A stretch of DNA of 33,887 nt, from assembly GCA_012729765.1 (NCBI GenBank), contig JAAYCM010000066.1, positions 1-33,887 on the forward strand. The letters are read 5' to 3'. The position numbers and the translations under genes were made by a program. This document shows, one piece after another, positions 1-7,832 of the stretch. The notes under the pieces were generated by a model. The model was not told where the DNA came from and did not search any database. It saw nothing but the letters and a program-made list of their open reading frames with translations. How positions within the stretch are numbered: position 1 is the stretch's first letter; the number at the start of each line of letters is the position of its first letter. The stretch comes from Chloroflexota bacterium (GTDB lineage: Bacteria > Chloroflexota > Anaerolineae > Aggregatilineales > Aggregatilineaceae).

Positions 1-310
1 CTTCCAGGTCAGGATAGTTCTCGGCGGCGGCAGCGATCTGGCTGTCCATCGCCTCGCGCCAGGGTTCGGCGCGGTTGGCCTGCGACATCCCGATCACGTA
101 TGAGTCCTTAAGCTCCGGCACCGGGCAGCCCGGCGGCAGCGGCCCCTCGGCGCGCGCATCTTCGCGGATCGTCCCGCCGCCGAGCATCTCCTCGGTGTAG
201 GGCTGCCACCCGCCGTCATCCTGAGCAACACTCCTCTGTGCCGTGGTTTGTGGCAGCAGCGTCACCGCCACCAGGACGAAAAGCAAGCCGAGCAACTTCA
301 TGGGTTTCAT
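1..310 (-). CDS. Sugar ABC transporter substrate-binding protein (partial, N-terminus only)
   Basis: This is the first 103 codons of an exported sugar-binding protein; the rest lies beyond the left edge. The ATG at 310 is preceded by AGGAG with good spacing. The first 28 or so residues form a signal peptide (MKPMKLLGLLF, hydrophobic core, AxA-like end near AQ). The mature part reaches a stretch reading YVIGMSQANRAEPWREAM, which matches the first beta strand and ligand loop of type-I periplasmic binding proteins of the ribose/YtfQ kind (Peripla_BP_4). It follows the permease gene by 84 bases on the same strand, so it is the last visible gene of the transporter operon. It should deliver a monosaccharide to the adjacent membrane complex. 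The substrate cannot be told from this fragment; a YtfQ-like (furanose-binding) specificity is only a guess from the SQANxxxPWR motif. Confidence 0.85.
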   Translation of the reverse strand, partial: MKPMKLLGLLFVLVAVTLLPQTTAQRSVAQDDGGWQPYTEEMLGGGTIREDARAEGPLPPGCPVPELKDSYVIGMSQANRAEPWREAMDSQIAAAAENYPDLE

Positions 311-394
311 ACATTTCGCTCCTAAAAACTAGTTATGCGAATGAGAAATGGCATGAACAGCGGTCTTGCTGTGACTTACGCTCCTTTCTCAGGC

Positions 395-1477
395 TTAGTC
401 GATATCTCGTGGGCGGAAGCGCTGTAAGGCGACCGCGCCCACGACCAGGAGTCCTTTCACCACAAGCTGCGTGTTACTGTCGACATTGTTGAGGCTGAGC
501 ATGTTGTCGAGAATGCCGAGGATGAACGCCCCCGCGATGGCCCCGGCGACCGTCCCCTTGCCACCCATCAGGCTCGCCCCGCCGATGACCACTGCCGCGA
601 TCGCGTTCAGCTCGTAGCCGACCGCCTCATTGGGGCTGCCCTGGTTGAGCTGGGCCGCGTGGACGATGCCCGCCATCGCCGCAAAGAAGCTGCACAGCAT
701 GAACGCCAGAATCTTGATGCGTGTCACCGAGATACCGGAGAGGCGCGAGGCCGTTTCGTTGCCGCCGATGGCGTAGAGGTGCCGCCCGAACGAGGTATAG
801 CGCAGCACGAGCGCCATCACGATCCCCGCGCCGAGCATGATCAGCGCCGGCACCGGAATGATGTTGTTGTAGATGCGCTCGCTCAGAATCTCGAAGGACG
901 GGTCGGCCCCCCCGGCGCGGTACGAGATCGGGACGGCGATATTGTCCGACCAGATATGCGCCAGGCCGCGCGCGATGCTCAGCATCGCCAGGGTGGTCAC
1001 AAACGAGGGTATCTTGAAGCGCTCCGAGGTCCAGCCGTTCCACCAGCCGATGAGCAGGCCCATGATCAGGATCGTGATGATCGCCGGCACGGAGTCCATC
1101 GGCGACACCTGCACGCTGCCAATCAGGGGCAGATCGAGCCAGCCTTCGCGCATCAGCAGGTAGGCCGTACCGGTCGCGGTCAGCGCCACCACCGATCCAA
1201 CCGACAGGTCGATCCCGGCGATCAGAATCACGAGCAGCTGCCCGGTCGCCAGAATCCCGGTTTCGGAAACGTCGCGCGCCACGTTGCTCAGGTTGCGCTG
1301 GCTCAGAAAGATATTGGCGTCGTTGCGCACCGGCGAATATGCGACGGCCAGAATGAAGACGATAATCAGCCCAAAAAAGCTCTGAAACTGAAACAGGTAG
1401 CCAAGCGCTCGCCGCAAAATCTGCCGGGTAGAGGTGGCCGTGCTCGAACGCGCTGACGTGCTGGTTACGGTTCCCAT
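395..1477 (-). CDS. Sugar ABC transporter permease, RbsC/YtfT type
   Basis: This is an integral membrane permease of the BPD_transp_2 family that would form the translocation channel for a sugar with the ATPase upstream and the binding protein downstream. The chosen start (ATG at 1477) gives 360 residues and has AGGAG just upstream; the frame stays open further back into the ATPase gene, but that extension has no family resemblance. About eight to ten hydrophobic segments are visible. The family hallmark AGIDLSVGSVVAL follows the third or fourth helix, and a GGASLMGGKGT loop precedes the last helices, where RbsC-type proteins have the same motif. The start lies 19 bases behind the ATPase stop, so the two are co-transcribed. 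The substrate is unknown. Confidence 0.9.
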   Translation of the reverse strand: MGTVTSTSARSSTATSTRQILRRALGYLFQFQSFFGLIIVFILAVAYSPVRNDANIFLSQRNLSNVARDVSETGILATGQLLVILIAGIDLSVGSVVALTATGTAYLLMREGWLDLPLIGSVQVSPMDSVPAIITILIMGLLIGWWNGWTSERFKIPSFVTTLAMLSIARGLAHIWSDNIAVPISYRAGGADPSFEILSERIYNNIIPVPALIMLGAGIVMALVLRYTSFGRHLYAIGGNETASRLSGISVTRIKILAFMLCSFFAAMAGIVHAAQLNQGSPNEAVGYELNAIAAVVIGGASLMGGKGTVAGAIAGAFILGILDNMLSLNNVDSNTQLVVKGLLVVGAVALQRFRPRDID

Positions 1478-1496
1478 AGGTGCTCCTGCCTGCTGC

Positions 1497-3077
1497 TCAA
1501 TCGGTACTGGCGCTAATCTGATCTTCAAACTGCGTGGCGGCTTCCATGATCGCGGCCTGGTCGAACGCGCCGCGCGCGAATTCGCCGGTGATGCGGCCAT
1601 TGCACAGCACATAGATACGGTCGCACACCGCCAGCAACTCCGGTAGCTCGCTCGATACCAGCAGAAAGCCGGTTCCCTGCCGGGCCAGCTCGCCGATCAG
1701 GTTATAGACCTCGGCTTTCGCGCCCACGTCGATCCCGCGCGTCGGCTCGTCGAGCAGGAACAGTTTGATATGCGCCAGCAGAAACTTGGCGATCACGACT
1801 TTTTGCTGGTTGCCGCCGCTCAGATTCGCCACCATCGTGCTGATGGTCGGCGTCTTGATGTTGAGGTCCTGCACGATGTCGGTAACGGCGTTGCGCTCGG
1901 CGCGCTGGTTGATGACGTTGAGGAAGTACAGGAACTGCTTCAGCGCGGCGAGCGTGGCATTCTCGGTAACGGTGCGCTCCAGGACCAGGCTCTGCCCCTT
2001 GCGGTCTTCCGCGACGAGGCCGATCCCGCGCTGAATCGCGGCCTTCGGTGATTTGATCCGAAGCGGCTTGCCCTCAAGGTAAATCGTGCCGCTGAGCTGG
2101 CTCTGCGGGTAGACGCCGAAGATCGCTTCGAGAAGCTGCGTGCGCCCGGCCCCCATCAGCCCGGCCAGCCCGACAATCTCGCCCTGGTGCACCTGGAGTG
2201 AGACGCTGTCCAGAATGTGGATGCGCCCCTGCCGCAGGGTCAAGTCTTCAACCTGGAGCACGACCGGGCCGGTTTCGACCGTTTCCTTCGGGTAGAGCAC
2301 GTCGAGTTCGCGCCCGACCATCAGGTTGATCAGCTCGCGCCGCGTGATGTCGCGTGCCAGCGATGTGCCGACAACCTGGCCGTCGCGCAGCACCGAGATG
2401 CGGTCGGCAATCGAGAAGATTTCGTCCAGCCGGTGCGAGATGTAGATCACGGCGACATCGTGCGCGCGCAGGTTGCGCACCACCTGGAAGAGATATTCGA
2501 CCTCGGTATCGCTCAGGGCTGAGGTCGGCTCGTCCATGATGATGATGCGCGAGTTGAGGTTGAGGGCTTTGGCGATCTCGACCAGCTGTCGCTGGCCGAC
2601 GCGCAGGCGGTTGATCGGGCGGTTGGGGTCGATGTCCAGACCCAGGTCGGACATCAGTTTTTGCGCCTGCCGCCGCATACTGCTGCGATTGACGAGCGCG
2701 CGCAGGGTCTTGTGCTCGCGCCCCAGGAAGATATTCTCGTAGACGGTCAGCTCCGGGACCAGGTTTAGCTCCTGGTGGATCATGACGATGCCGGCGTCCT
2801 GCGCGTCGCGCGGGTTGTGGAATCTGACCTGATGGCCGTTGAGCACCAGCGCGCCCTCATAGTCGGTATACACGCCGCTCATGATGTTCATCAGTGTAGA
2901 CTTGCCGGCACCGTTCTCGCCCACCAGCCCGTGCACTTCGTGGCTGTGCACATCGAAGGTGACGTCGTCCAGCGCGATCACGCCCGGAAAGCGCTTGGTG
3001 ATGTGGCGCATACTCAGAATGACCGGCGTATCCGCCCCGTTGGGAGTCGCCCCGGCGGTAGGATGTTGTTCGGACAA
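1497..3077 (-). CDS. Sugar ABC transporter ATP-binding protein with two NBDs (RbsA/MglA/XylG type)
   Basis: This cytoplasmic ATPase of 526 residues would power the adjacent RbsC-type permease. It has two nucleotide-binding domains in tandem, as the family does. The first carries Walker A GENGAGKST (about 53-61), signature LRVGQRQ (about 158-164) and Walker B IIIMDEP (178-184). The second carries the degenerate Walker A GLMGAGRT (306-313) that is normal here, signature LSGGNQQK (419-426) and LLDEPTRGID (441-450). The likely start is a TTG at 3077, one base after the lacI stop, with AGGAG ten bases upstream inside the end of lacI; the first in-frame ATG (3011) would remove 22 poorly conserved residues and cannot be excluded. 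The tight junction implies translational coupling to the regulator gene. The exact sugar is not determinable. Confidence 0.93.
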   Translation of the reverse strand: MSEQHPTAGATPNGADTPVILSMRHITKRFPGVIALDDVTFDVHSHEVHGLVGENGAGKSTLMNIMSGVYTDYEGALVLNGHQVRFHNPRDAQDAGIVMIHQELNLVPELTVYENIFLGREHKTLRALVNRSSMRRQAQKLMSDLGLDIDPNRPINRLRVGQRQLVEIAKALNLNSRIIIMDEPTSALSDTEVEYLFQVVRNLRAHDVAVIYISHRLDEIFSIADRISVLRDGQVVGTSLARDITRRELINLMVGRELDVLYPKETVETGPVVLQVEDLTLRQGRIHILDSVSLQVHQGEIVGLAGLMGAGRTQLLEAIFGVYPQSQLSGTIYLEGKPLRIKSPKAAIQRGIGLVAEDRKGQSLVLERTVTENATLAALKQFLYFLNVINQRAERNAVTDIVQDLNIKTPTISTMVANLSGGNQQKVVIAKFLLAHIKLFLLDEPTRGIDVGAKAEVYNLIGELARQGTGFLLVSSELPELLAVCDRIYVLCNGRITGEFARGAFDQAAIMEAATQFEDQISASTD

Positions 3078-3078
3078 C

Positions 3079-4104
3079 TCAGCTTTTCTCCTGTCTGATA
3101 GCAGCCCCGCAAGACTCCCGCACCACCAGCCGCGTCTGGAGCACGACGGTGTGGAAGAACGCGTCCGGCTCGGTGGAACGGCGCAGCAGCAGGCGCACGG
3201 CTTCGCGGCCCAACTCGTAGGTCGGCTGGGCGACGGCGGTCAGCGGTGGGTACAACTGCCCGGACCAGGGCATATCGTCGAAGCCGACCAGCGCCACGTC
3301 GTGCGGGATACGCAGGCCCATCTCGTGCACGGCGCGCAGGCTGCCGAGCGTCATCAGGTTGTTGGCGACGAATACGGCTTCGGGGGGGTGGGGGGCGCTG
3401 AGCAGCTCGCGCATCAGGCGGTAGCCACTCTCGATCTTGTAATCGCCGGTGCGGATCAGCGTGCGATCCAGCGGCAGGCCCGCGCTCTCCAACGCCTGGC
3501 GATAGCCTTCGAAACGCTCTTGCCCGGTAGTGAGCTTGAGCGATCCGCTGATCGTGGCGATGCGGCGATAGCCGAGGTCGATCAGATGGCGCACGGCGGC
3601 GAACGCGCCGCCGACGTTATCCACGACAACCGCGTCTGCGTTCAGACTGCTGGTGCGCCGGTCCAGAAGCACGATCGGCATTCCGGCCCGGCTCATTTCC
3701 GCCAACTCCTGACTCTCGTCGGCGTGCGTGGGCGCGATAATCAGCCCGGCGACGCGCTCGGCCTGCATCACGCGCAGATACATGCTCTGCTTGGCCGGGT
3801 CCTCGTCGGAGTTGCACAGCACGACGCTCATACGCTGCTGGTAGGCCGCATCTTCGACCCCGCGCACGACCGAGATAAAGAATGGGTTTTCGATGTCGGA
3901 GATGATCAGGCCCAGCACATCGCTGGTCGTCCCACGCAGACGCCGTGCCGCCCGGTTAGGCTGGTAGCCCAACTGATGCATGGCCTCGATCACGCGCAGG
4001 CGCAGGTTCTCGTTGACGGTGGGGTTATTGTTCAGCACGCGCGAGACGGTCGCCCGCGAAACCTGGGCGTAATCCGCAACATCTTTGAGGGTAGGAGCCG
4101 GCAT
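3079..4104 (-). CDS. LacI-family transcriptional regulator (transporter-linked)
   Basis: This is a 341-residue sugar-responsive DNA-binding repressor. The N-terminal helix-turn-helix (about residues 5-24) reads TLKDVADYAQVSRATVSRVLN, followed by the hinge helix region (NRAARRLRG) and a periplasmic-binding-protein-like effector domain beginning VLGLIISDIENPFF. The C-terminal half contains VALVGFDDMPWSGQLYPPLTAVAQP, the usual LacI/GalR core motif. It is the first gene of the minus-strand transporter operon and directly abuts the ATPase gene, so it probably controls its own operon. Two near-identical 14-bp boxes with a central CG lie 145 and 221 bases upstream of its start and are the best candidates for its operators. 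The effector is presumably the transported sugar. Start ATG at 4104 has only a weak purine-rich RBS. Confidence 0.93.
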   Translation of the reverse strand: MPAPTLKDVADYAQVSRATVSRVLNNNPTVNENLRLRVIEAMHQLGYQPNRAARRLRGTTSDVLGLIISDIENPFFISVVRGVEDAAYQQRMSVVLCNSDEDPAKQSMYLRVMQAERVAGLIIAPTHADESQELAEMSRAGMPIVLLDRRTSSLNADAVVVDNVGGAFAAVRHLIDLGYRRIATISGSLKLTTGQERFEGYRQALESAGLPLDRTLIRTGDYKIESGYRLMRELLSAPHPPEAVFVANNLMTLGSLRAVHEMGLRIPHDVALVGFDDMPWSGQLYPPLTAVAQPTYELGREAVRLLLRRSTEPDAFFHTVVLQTRLVVRESCGAAIRQEKS

Positions 4105-4248
4105 AACTAAAAACTCTCTGGACTAAGTACACCAAACGTCAGATTGATAAGGTGCGGGCAAGGAGAGAAGGTAGGTGACTCGGCCCTGGGCGGTAGAGCA
4201 TCCCTGGCTGGGGCGGATGGGAGCGAGCGTGTGGTTGGATGTCCGGTC

Positions 4249-4262
4249 AGATAACGATTTCT
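4249..4262. promoter_or_regulatory. Operator-like box 1 (AGATAACGATTTCT)
   Basis: This 14-bp imperfect palindrome has the central CG step typical of LacI-family operators. It differs from the second box at 4325-4338 by one base. It lies 145 bases upstream of the lacI start, on the lacI-proximal side. Binding by that regulator is an inference. Confidence 0.5.
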
Positions 4263-4324
4263 CAAAAATGCACTGTATAACAGTCCGGTGATGTTGCCGC
4301 GCTCTCAATCAGGCTCGCAAACTG

Positions 4325-4338
4325 AGAAAACGATTTCT
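4325..4338. promoter_or_regulatory. Operator-like box 2 (AGAAAACGATTTCT)
   Basis: Arms AGAAA and TTTCT flank a central CG, and 12 of 14 positions are self-complementary. The box is 76 bp from box 1, centre to centre. The pair could allow a LacI tetramer or two dimers to act on the divergent promoters. Confidence 0.55.
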
Positions 4339-4363
4339 AATTCTCATTGTAGAACTGTTTTTG

Positions 4364-4391
4364 TTGGTGTCAAGCAAACAGTTGTTATAAG
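4364..4391 (+). promoter_or_regulatory. Candidate promoter for the META-domain gene
   Basis: TTGGTG (4364-4369) and TATAAG (4386-4391) are separated by 16 bases, and the spacer and -10 overlap the right arm of the 8-bp inverted repeat at 4353-4383. The match to sigma-70 consensus is moderate, so this is tentative. Confidence 0.3.
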
Positions 4392-4522
4392 GAGCGGCCC
4401 GCCACCTGTCCTACCGCCAAACCCCCTGATCGGCCCATGCGCTGTTTCCCAAATGGATGTAGGGTACTAGTTCGACACACCCGTCCGCTCGGTTCCCGGA
4501 AGGCAATTTGCCGGAGGTGAGG

Positions 4523-5410
4523 ATGAAAGCGAAAGTATGGACCGCAGGACTTATCGCGCTTGGCGTGGTGCTCGCCATGACCGCCCCGCTGGCGCTGGCG
4601 CAAACGGATCAGGCTGACGCGCTGGCCGGGACACAGTGGCAGCTTGTGTCCTATGGCGCACCCGGCGCAGAAACACCGGCGCTGCCCGGCAGCAGTGTGA
4701 CGCTGGCGTTCGAGAGCGGCGGCGAGGTCACCGGGCACGGCGGCTGCAACGGCTACAGTGGCGGCTATGCCGTTGAGGACGTGACGCTGACTTTCAGCCA
4801 GGTCGTCAGCACGCTGATGGCCTGCGCCGATGCTGAGGTTAACCGCCAGGAGCAGGTGTACTTCGAGGCGCTGCAATCGGCCCAACGCTTTGAGCTGGTG
4901 GGGGATCAGCTCACGATCTGGTACGACGACGGCCAGCGGCTCAACTTCGTGCGCACGGACGCGCCCGGCGGTGGTCAGGTCGGGCAGCCGGTGGAGCCAT
5001 TCGAAGATGTGGACAGCCCGGTCGGTCTGCTGGCCTCATACTACAACGCCATCAACCGCCAGGACTACCAGCGCGCCTATGGCTATTGGGAAACGCCCGC
5101 CGAGCCATTCGATCAGTTTGCCAGCGGGTTTGCCGATACGGTCAGCGCGCGGGTGATCATCGAGCCGCCGATGCGCTATGAGGGCGCGGCAGGCAGCCTG
5201 TATGCGTCGATTCCCACCGTGCTGATCGCGCAGCGGACCGACGGCACGCAGGCTACGTTTAGCGGCTGTTTTGTCGCGCGCCGCCCGAACCTGCGCCCGC
5301 CGGATATCTCAGCGGAGCAGGACGTCTGGCGGCTGTACAGCGCCGATCTCGTGGAAGTGCCGAATGATTCGGCCATTCCGCTGCTGCTGAGCCAGGCCTG
5401 CGCACAGTAA
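4523..5410 (+). CDS. Secreted META-domain (HslJ-like) protein
   Basis: This is an exported protein of 295 residues. ATG at 4523 is chosen over an upstream TTG (4508) because GGAGG lies five bases before it. A signal peptide (MKAKVWTAGLIALGVVLAM, ending ALALAQ) comes first. Residues about 35-145 form a META/DUF306 domain: LAGTQWQLVSYG, then VTGHGGCNGYSGGY with the conserved GxCNxxxG core, and a second cysteine in TLMACAD; the two cysteines are commonly present in this family. After a Gly/Pro-rich linker, residues about 160-295 form a second domain starting SPVGLLASYYNAINRQDYQRAYGYW, which resembles an NTF2-like/DUF4440-type fold. It has no obvious operon partner. META-domain proteins are linked to envelope stress and antibiotic tolerance in a few bacteria, but the role here is unknown. 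Confidence 0.85.
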   Translation: MKAKVWTAGLIALGVVLAMTAPLALAQTDQADALAGTQWQLVSYGAPGAETPALPGSSVTLAFESGGEVTGHGGCNGYSGGYAVEDVTLTFSQVVSTLMACADAEVNRQEQVYFEALQSAQRFELVGDQLTIWYDDGQRLNFVRTDAPGGGQVGQPVEPFEDVDSPVGLLASYYNAINRQDYQRAYGYWETPAEPFDQFASGFADTVSARVIIEPPMRYEGAAGSLYASIPTVLIAQRTDGTQATFSGCFVARRPNLRPPDISAEQDVWRLYSADLVEVPNDSAIPLLLSQACAQ

Positions 5411-5435
5411 GCGCCTTACCCATTTGATCACAAAC

Positions 5436-5464
5436 ACATCAGGGGACTTGCCGTCCCCTGATGT
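5436..5464. terminator. Bidirectional terminator hairpin
   Basis: A perfect 12-bp stem, ACATCAGGGGAC (5436-5447) with GTCCCCTGATGT (5453-5464), has a five-base loop. It lies between two convergent genes, 25 bases after the META gene and 26 bases from the STAS-like gene stop. Only short T-rich tails (CTGTTT and GTTTG) are present on each side. Confidence 0.75.
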
Positions 5465-5490
5465 CTGTTTCGCTACCGGTTCGTCTAAGG

Positions 5491-5910
5491 CTACTCGACG
5501 TGCAGTTCCGCCAGCTTCTCGCGCGCCAGAACCAGCGCCTCTTCGGGTGAGTTGCTCAGCAGCCCCCGGACGCCCCCATACTGCGCCTGTTCGATGGACT
5601 GGGCCGCCAGCGACGTCAGTGGGCCACTCCCGACGAAGATCGTGATCGGCGGGCGCACGATCCCGGCGGCTCGCCCGGCCCGGATGCCGCGCCCGGCTTC
5701 GGCCAGCGCCGTGACCAGCTTGGTAAAAGCAGTCGAGTCCTTCACCGTTTCTCTGAAGTCGATAATCAGCACTACATCGCCCTGAAGCTCCAGACGGAGG
5801 TGGGTAACTTCGGCAAACATAGCGGGTATATCATAGGTTGGTGAGAACGGCTCCGCTGCCGTCGCACGGATGATCGACTCGCCCGGCAGGCGCTCGACGG
5901 TCATAGTCAT
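5491..5910 (-). CDS. Small STAS-like (SpoIIAA-like) domain protein
   Basis: This is a soluble protein of 139 residues with no signal peptide or membrane segment. The pattern of an N-terminal strand pair, the hydrophobic strand GDVVLIIDFRET, a helix SxAFTKLVTALAEAG and a strand PITIFVGSGPL followed by a helix resembles the STAS/SpoIIAA-like fold that is frequent as short stand-alone proteins in Chloroflexota. There is no clear phosphorylatable serine motif as in anti-anti-sigma factors, although ST in VKDSTAFTK lies at the equivalent position and may be worth testing. The start at 5910 has a purine-rich GGGGGAAGAG just upstream; a second ATG lies two codons later. It is monocistronic, convergent with the META gene, and divergent from the transporter operon on its other side. 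The function is unknown. Confidence 0.65.
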   Translation of the reverse strand: MTMTVERLPGESIIRATAAEPFSPTYDIPAMFAEVTHLRLELQGDVVLIIDFRETVKDSTAFTKLVTALAEAGRGIRAGRAAGIVRPPITIFVGSGPLTSLAAQSIEQAQYGGVRGLLSNSPEEALVLAREKLAELHVE

Positions 5911-6379
5911 ATTCTCTTCCCCCTGGACCCCTGGCCGCAGCCAGGCCCTTGCTCTACTTCCAAGATCTTACCTGGGGCGAATTAATTCCTCATCAATGTA
6001 CCGTGAATATTCCATCAAATTTCCTGCGCGGTATTTACGATCTCACCAGATAAAGCACGGGACGGCGCGTTAGGACGCAGCCCGTTTGGTATCTGCATGG
6101 GTTTTATCGTACAATGTCGACAGATGTAACACTTCAAACTGAGGTGCAATCGCCCGGCTTTTCGAGCGAGTCCAGGTTGCCCGGTTTGAGCTATCCGGCA
6201 CCGATCTGAAAGGAGGAGCCATCCCAGAGAAAGCGATCAACACAGCTTTGCGTGTTCAGAAGTTATTCTTAACTTACGTTTTGGCACGGCTTTACCCTGC
6301 GCGGCTATCTGTTGTGTTACAACGGCACATCGCCTGCGCGGTAAACCGTAACCGGCTTTTTCACAAGAGAGGCAGCAAA
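5911..6379. other. Intergenic region upstream of the UgpB-like gene
   Basis: This 469-base region between divergent genes shows no convincing gene. Its AT-rich part (about 5975-6120) contains the palindrome GAATTAATTC (5979-5988), and TGTCGACA (6115-6122) just behind a candidate -10 box. A perfect Shine-Dalgarno-like AGGAGG at 6211 has no start codon behind it. An in-frame TTG at 6248 would extend the transporter gene by 44 residues that look nothing like a signal peptide. The arabinan operator sequence is absent. Confidence 0.6.
6086..6115 (+). promoter_or_regulatory. Candidate promoter of the UgpBAE-like operon
   Basis: TTGGTA (6086-6091) and TACAAT (6110-6115) are separated by 18 bases. 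The 8-bp palindrome TGTCGACA begins on the last base of the -10 box, flanked by TACA and TGTA, so a repressor could bind there. This would give a leader of about 260 bases. Tentative. Confidence 0.3.
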
Positions 6380-7735
6380 ATGAAGAAAATCGTTCTCGTG
6401 TCTGTCGTGCTTGTCATGATGCTCGCCCTGGCTGTGCCGCTGGCGTCTACCGGCGCGCAGGATGAGCCGATCCAGATCGATGTCTGGATTTCCTTCCAGG
6501 ACTACCGCCTGGACTGGGCGCAGGATGTGGCCGCCGAGTTCAACGAGCTGTACCCGCAGTATCAGGTTAATGTCACCGGCGGCTACAGCTATGAGACGAT
6601 GTTCGCCCAGGTTGCAGTGGCGGCAGAGCAGGGCCAGCTCCCGGCCATCGTTCACTACTTCGAAGCGGCTACCCAGGACGCGCGCGACAGCGGGCTGTTC
6701 AAGTCGATCTCGGAAGCGATCGGCGACCGGACCGAGATCAACGGGCTGCCGATTGATTTCAGCGACTACGTCGCGCCGGTGGTGGCCTACTACACCGCCG
6801 ATGGTGAGTTCACCTCGATGCCCTGGAATACCTCGTCGGCGATCATGTTCTCGAACATGAACTACCTGCGCGCTGCCGGGTTCGAAGAGCCGCCAGCGAC
6901 CTGGGACGAGGTCGAGGCGGTCTGCGAAGCGGTCATGGCGCTCGACGATGCGCCGGAATACTGCTTCACCTTCCCCAATCACGGCTGGTTCTTTGAGCAG
7001 TGGCTCGCCCAGCAGGATGCCCTGTTTGTGAACAACGACAATGGCCGCAGTGACCGCGCCACCGAAGTCGCCTTCAACAGCGAAGCCGGTGTTGCGATCC
7101 TGGAGTGGCTGGACGATCTGTACAATAAGGGCTACCTGTACTACAGCGGCGCGCAGGGCGGCGAGTCCTGGTCCACCGTTGACCAGGCCTATTCGACCCA
7201 GCAGGTCGCGATGGCGGTCTACAGCAGCTCCGACACCACCCTCTACACCCAGATGGGCGAAGAAGGCGGCTTCGAGACGGTTGCCTCGTTCTACCCGTAC
7301 AATGACGACACCGGCTGGACCGGCAACCTGATCGGCGGCGCGACGCTGTGGCTGGTGGACGGTCTCGAGCCTGAGGTCGAAGAAGGCGCCCTGACCTTCC
7401 TGCTCTACTTCACGAATACCGAGTGGGCCGCCGACTGGCACAAGGTCACCGGCTATATCGCCATCCGCAACAGCTCGAATGAGCTGCTGGAAGAAGAAGG
7501 CTACTTCGAGGAAAATCCGAATCAGACCGTTGCCGCCGCGCAGCTCGATCAGAGCACGCTGACGCCTGCGACCAGCGGCGCGCTGGTTGGCGGTTTCCCG
7601 TCGATCCGTAATGAAGTGACCGCCGCGATTGACCGCGTGCTGCTGACCGACGAAGACCCGGCGGCAGTTCTGAACGCGGCTGCCGAGGCGTCGAACGTGA
7701 TCATCGAAGAGTACAATTTGCTGAACGCGCCGTAA
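6380..7735 (+). CDS. ugpB: Extracellular solute-binding protein, UgpB-like (SBP family 1)
   Basis: This is a 451-residue exported binding protein. The start at ATG 6380 has AGAGAGG upstream and gives a clean signal peptide (MKKIVLVSVVLVMMLALAVPLAS, cleavage near TGAQ). The mature protein follows the UgpB layout: a first strand IDVWISFQDYR, a hinge region FTSMPWNTSSAIMFSNMNYLRAAGF that corresponds to the SQPFNSS...YYNKDAFKKAGL stretch of E. coli UgpB, and a C-terminal part NLIGGATLWLV...EWAADWHKVTGYIAI...EEGYFEENPN that tracks UgpB closely. UgpB binds glycerol-3-phosphate and its diesters, but relatives bind sugars, so the ligand is uncertain. It heads a three-gene plus-strand operon with two permeases. 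A strong hairpin follows the stop. No ATPase is encoded here, so a shared MalK/UgpC-type ATPase elsewhere is likely. Confidence 0.88.
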   Translation: MKKIVLVSVVLVMMLALAVPLASTGAQDEPIQIDVWISFQDYRLDWAQDVAAEFNELYPQYQVNVTGGYSYETMFAQVAVAAEQGQLPAIVHYFEAATQDARDSGLFKSISEAIGDRTEINGLPIDFSDYVAPVVAYYTADGEFTSMPWNTSSAIMFSNMNYLRAAGFEEPPATWDEVEAVCEAVMALDDAPEYCFTFPNHGWFFEQWLAQQDALFVNNDNGRSDRATEVAFNSEAGVAILEWLDDLYNKGYLYYSGAQGGESWSTVDQAYSTQQVAMAVYSSSDTTLYTQMGEEGGFETVASFYPYNDDTGWTGNLIGGATLWLVDGLEPEVEEGALTFLLYFTNTEWAADWHKVTGYIAIRNSSNELLEEEGYFEENPNQTVAAAQLDQSTLTPATSGALVGGFPSIRNEVTAAIDRVLLTDEDPAAVLNAAAEASNVIIEEYNLLNAP

Positions 7736-7761
7736 GCCGGTGCGGTTAAATCGTTGACGCC

Positions 7762-7790
7762 GGGGGCAGCGCACACACGGCGCTGCCCCC
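7762..7790 (+). terminator. Intra-operon stem-loop between binding protein and permease genes
   Basis: An 11-bp perfect stem, GGGGGCAGCGC (7762-7772) with GCGCTGCCCCC (7780-7790), has a seven-base loop and is followed by TTATCAGATTACTTTTT. Hairpins in this place commonly stabilise the upstream mRNA or partly terminate, so that binding protein exceeds permease. Whether it terminates or stabilises cannot be told from sequence. Confidence 0.6.
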
Positions 7791-7832
7791 TTATCAGATT
7801 ACTTTTTCCCAACTGAAAGAAAGAGTCATTTT

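Larger units (their letters stand above)
4105..4522. other. Intergenic regulatory region between divergent genes
   Basis: This 418-base stretch separates the divergent lacI operon and META-protein gene. I see no credible gene. It is locally AT-richer than its neighbours and holds two operator-like boxes (4249-4262 and 4325-4338), an 8-bp inverted repeat AACTGTTT/AAACAGTT (4353-4360 and 4376-4383, 15-base spacer), and a weak plus-strand promoter candidate over the right arm of that inverted repeat. Confidence 0.6.

Noticed and set aside
2881..4110. Plus-strand open frame of 409 codons opposite the LacI and ATPase genes
   Set aside because: It is the complement of two well-recognised genes, has no family motif and is rich in His/Gln/Arg as antisense frames in GC-rich DNA usually are.
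4123..4308. Minus-strand 61-codon frame upstream of lacI
   Set aside because: It overlaps operator box 1, has no RBS or recognisable features, and its composition looks random.
6115..6122. TGTCGACA as a definite operator for the UgpBAE-like operon
   Set aside because: Only eight symmetrical bases, with off-centre flanking TACA/TGTA; too weak to claim on its own, so it is mentioned only with the candidate promoter.
6211..6260. Small ORF behind the strong AGGAGG at 6211
   Set aside because: No ATG, GTG or TTG lies within a usable distance, so I do not call a gene.
6248..6379. Longer start for the UgpB-like protein
   Set aside because: The TTG at 6248 has no RBS, and the added 44 residues would bury the signal peptide. 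ATG 6380 is better.
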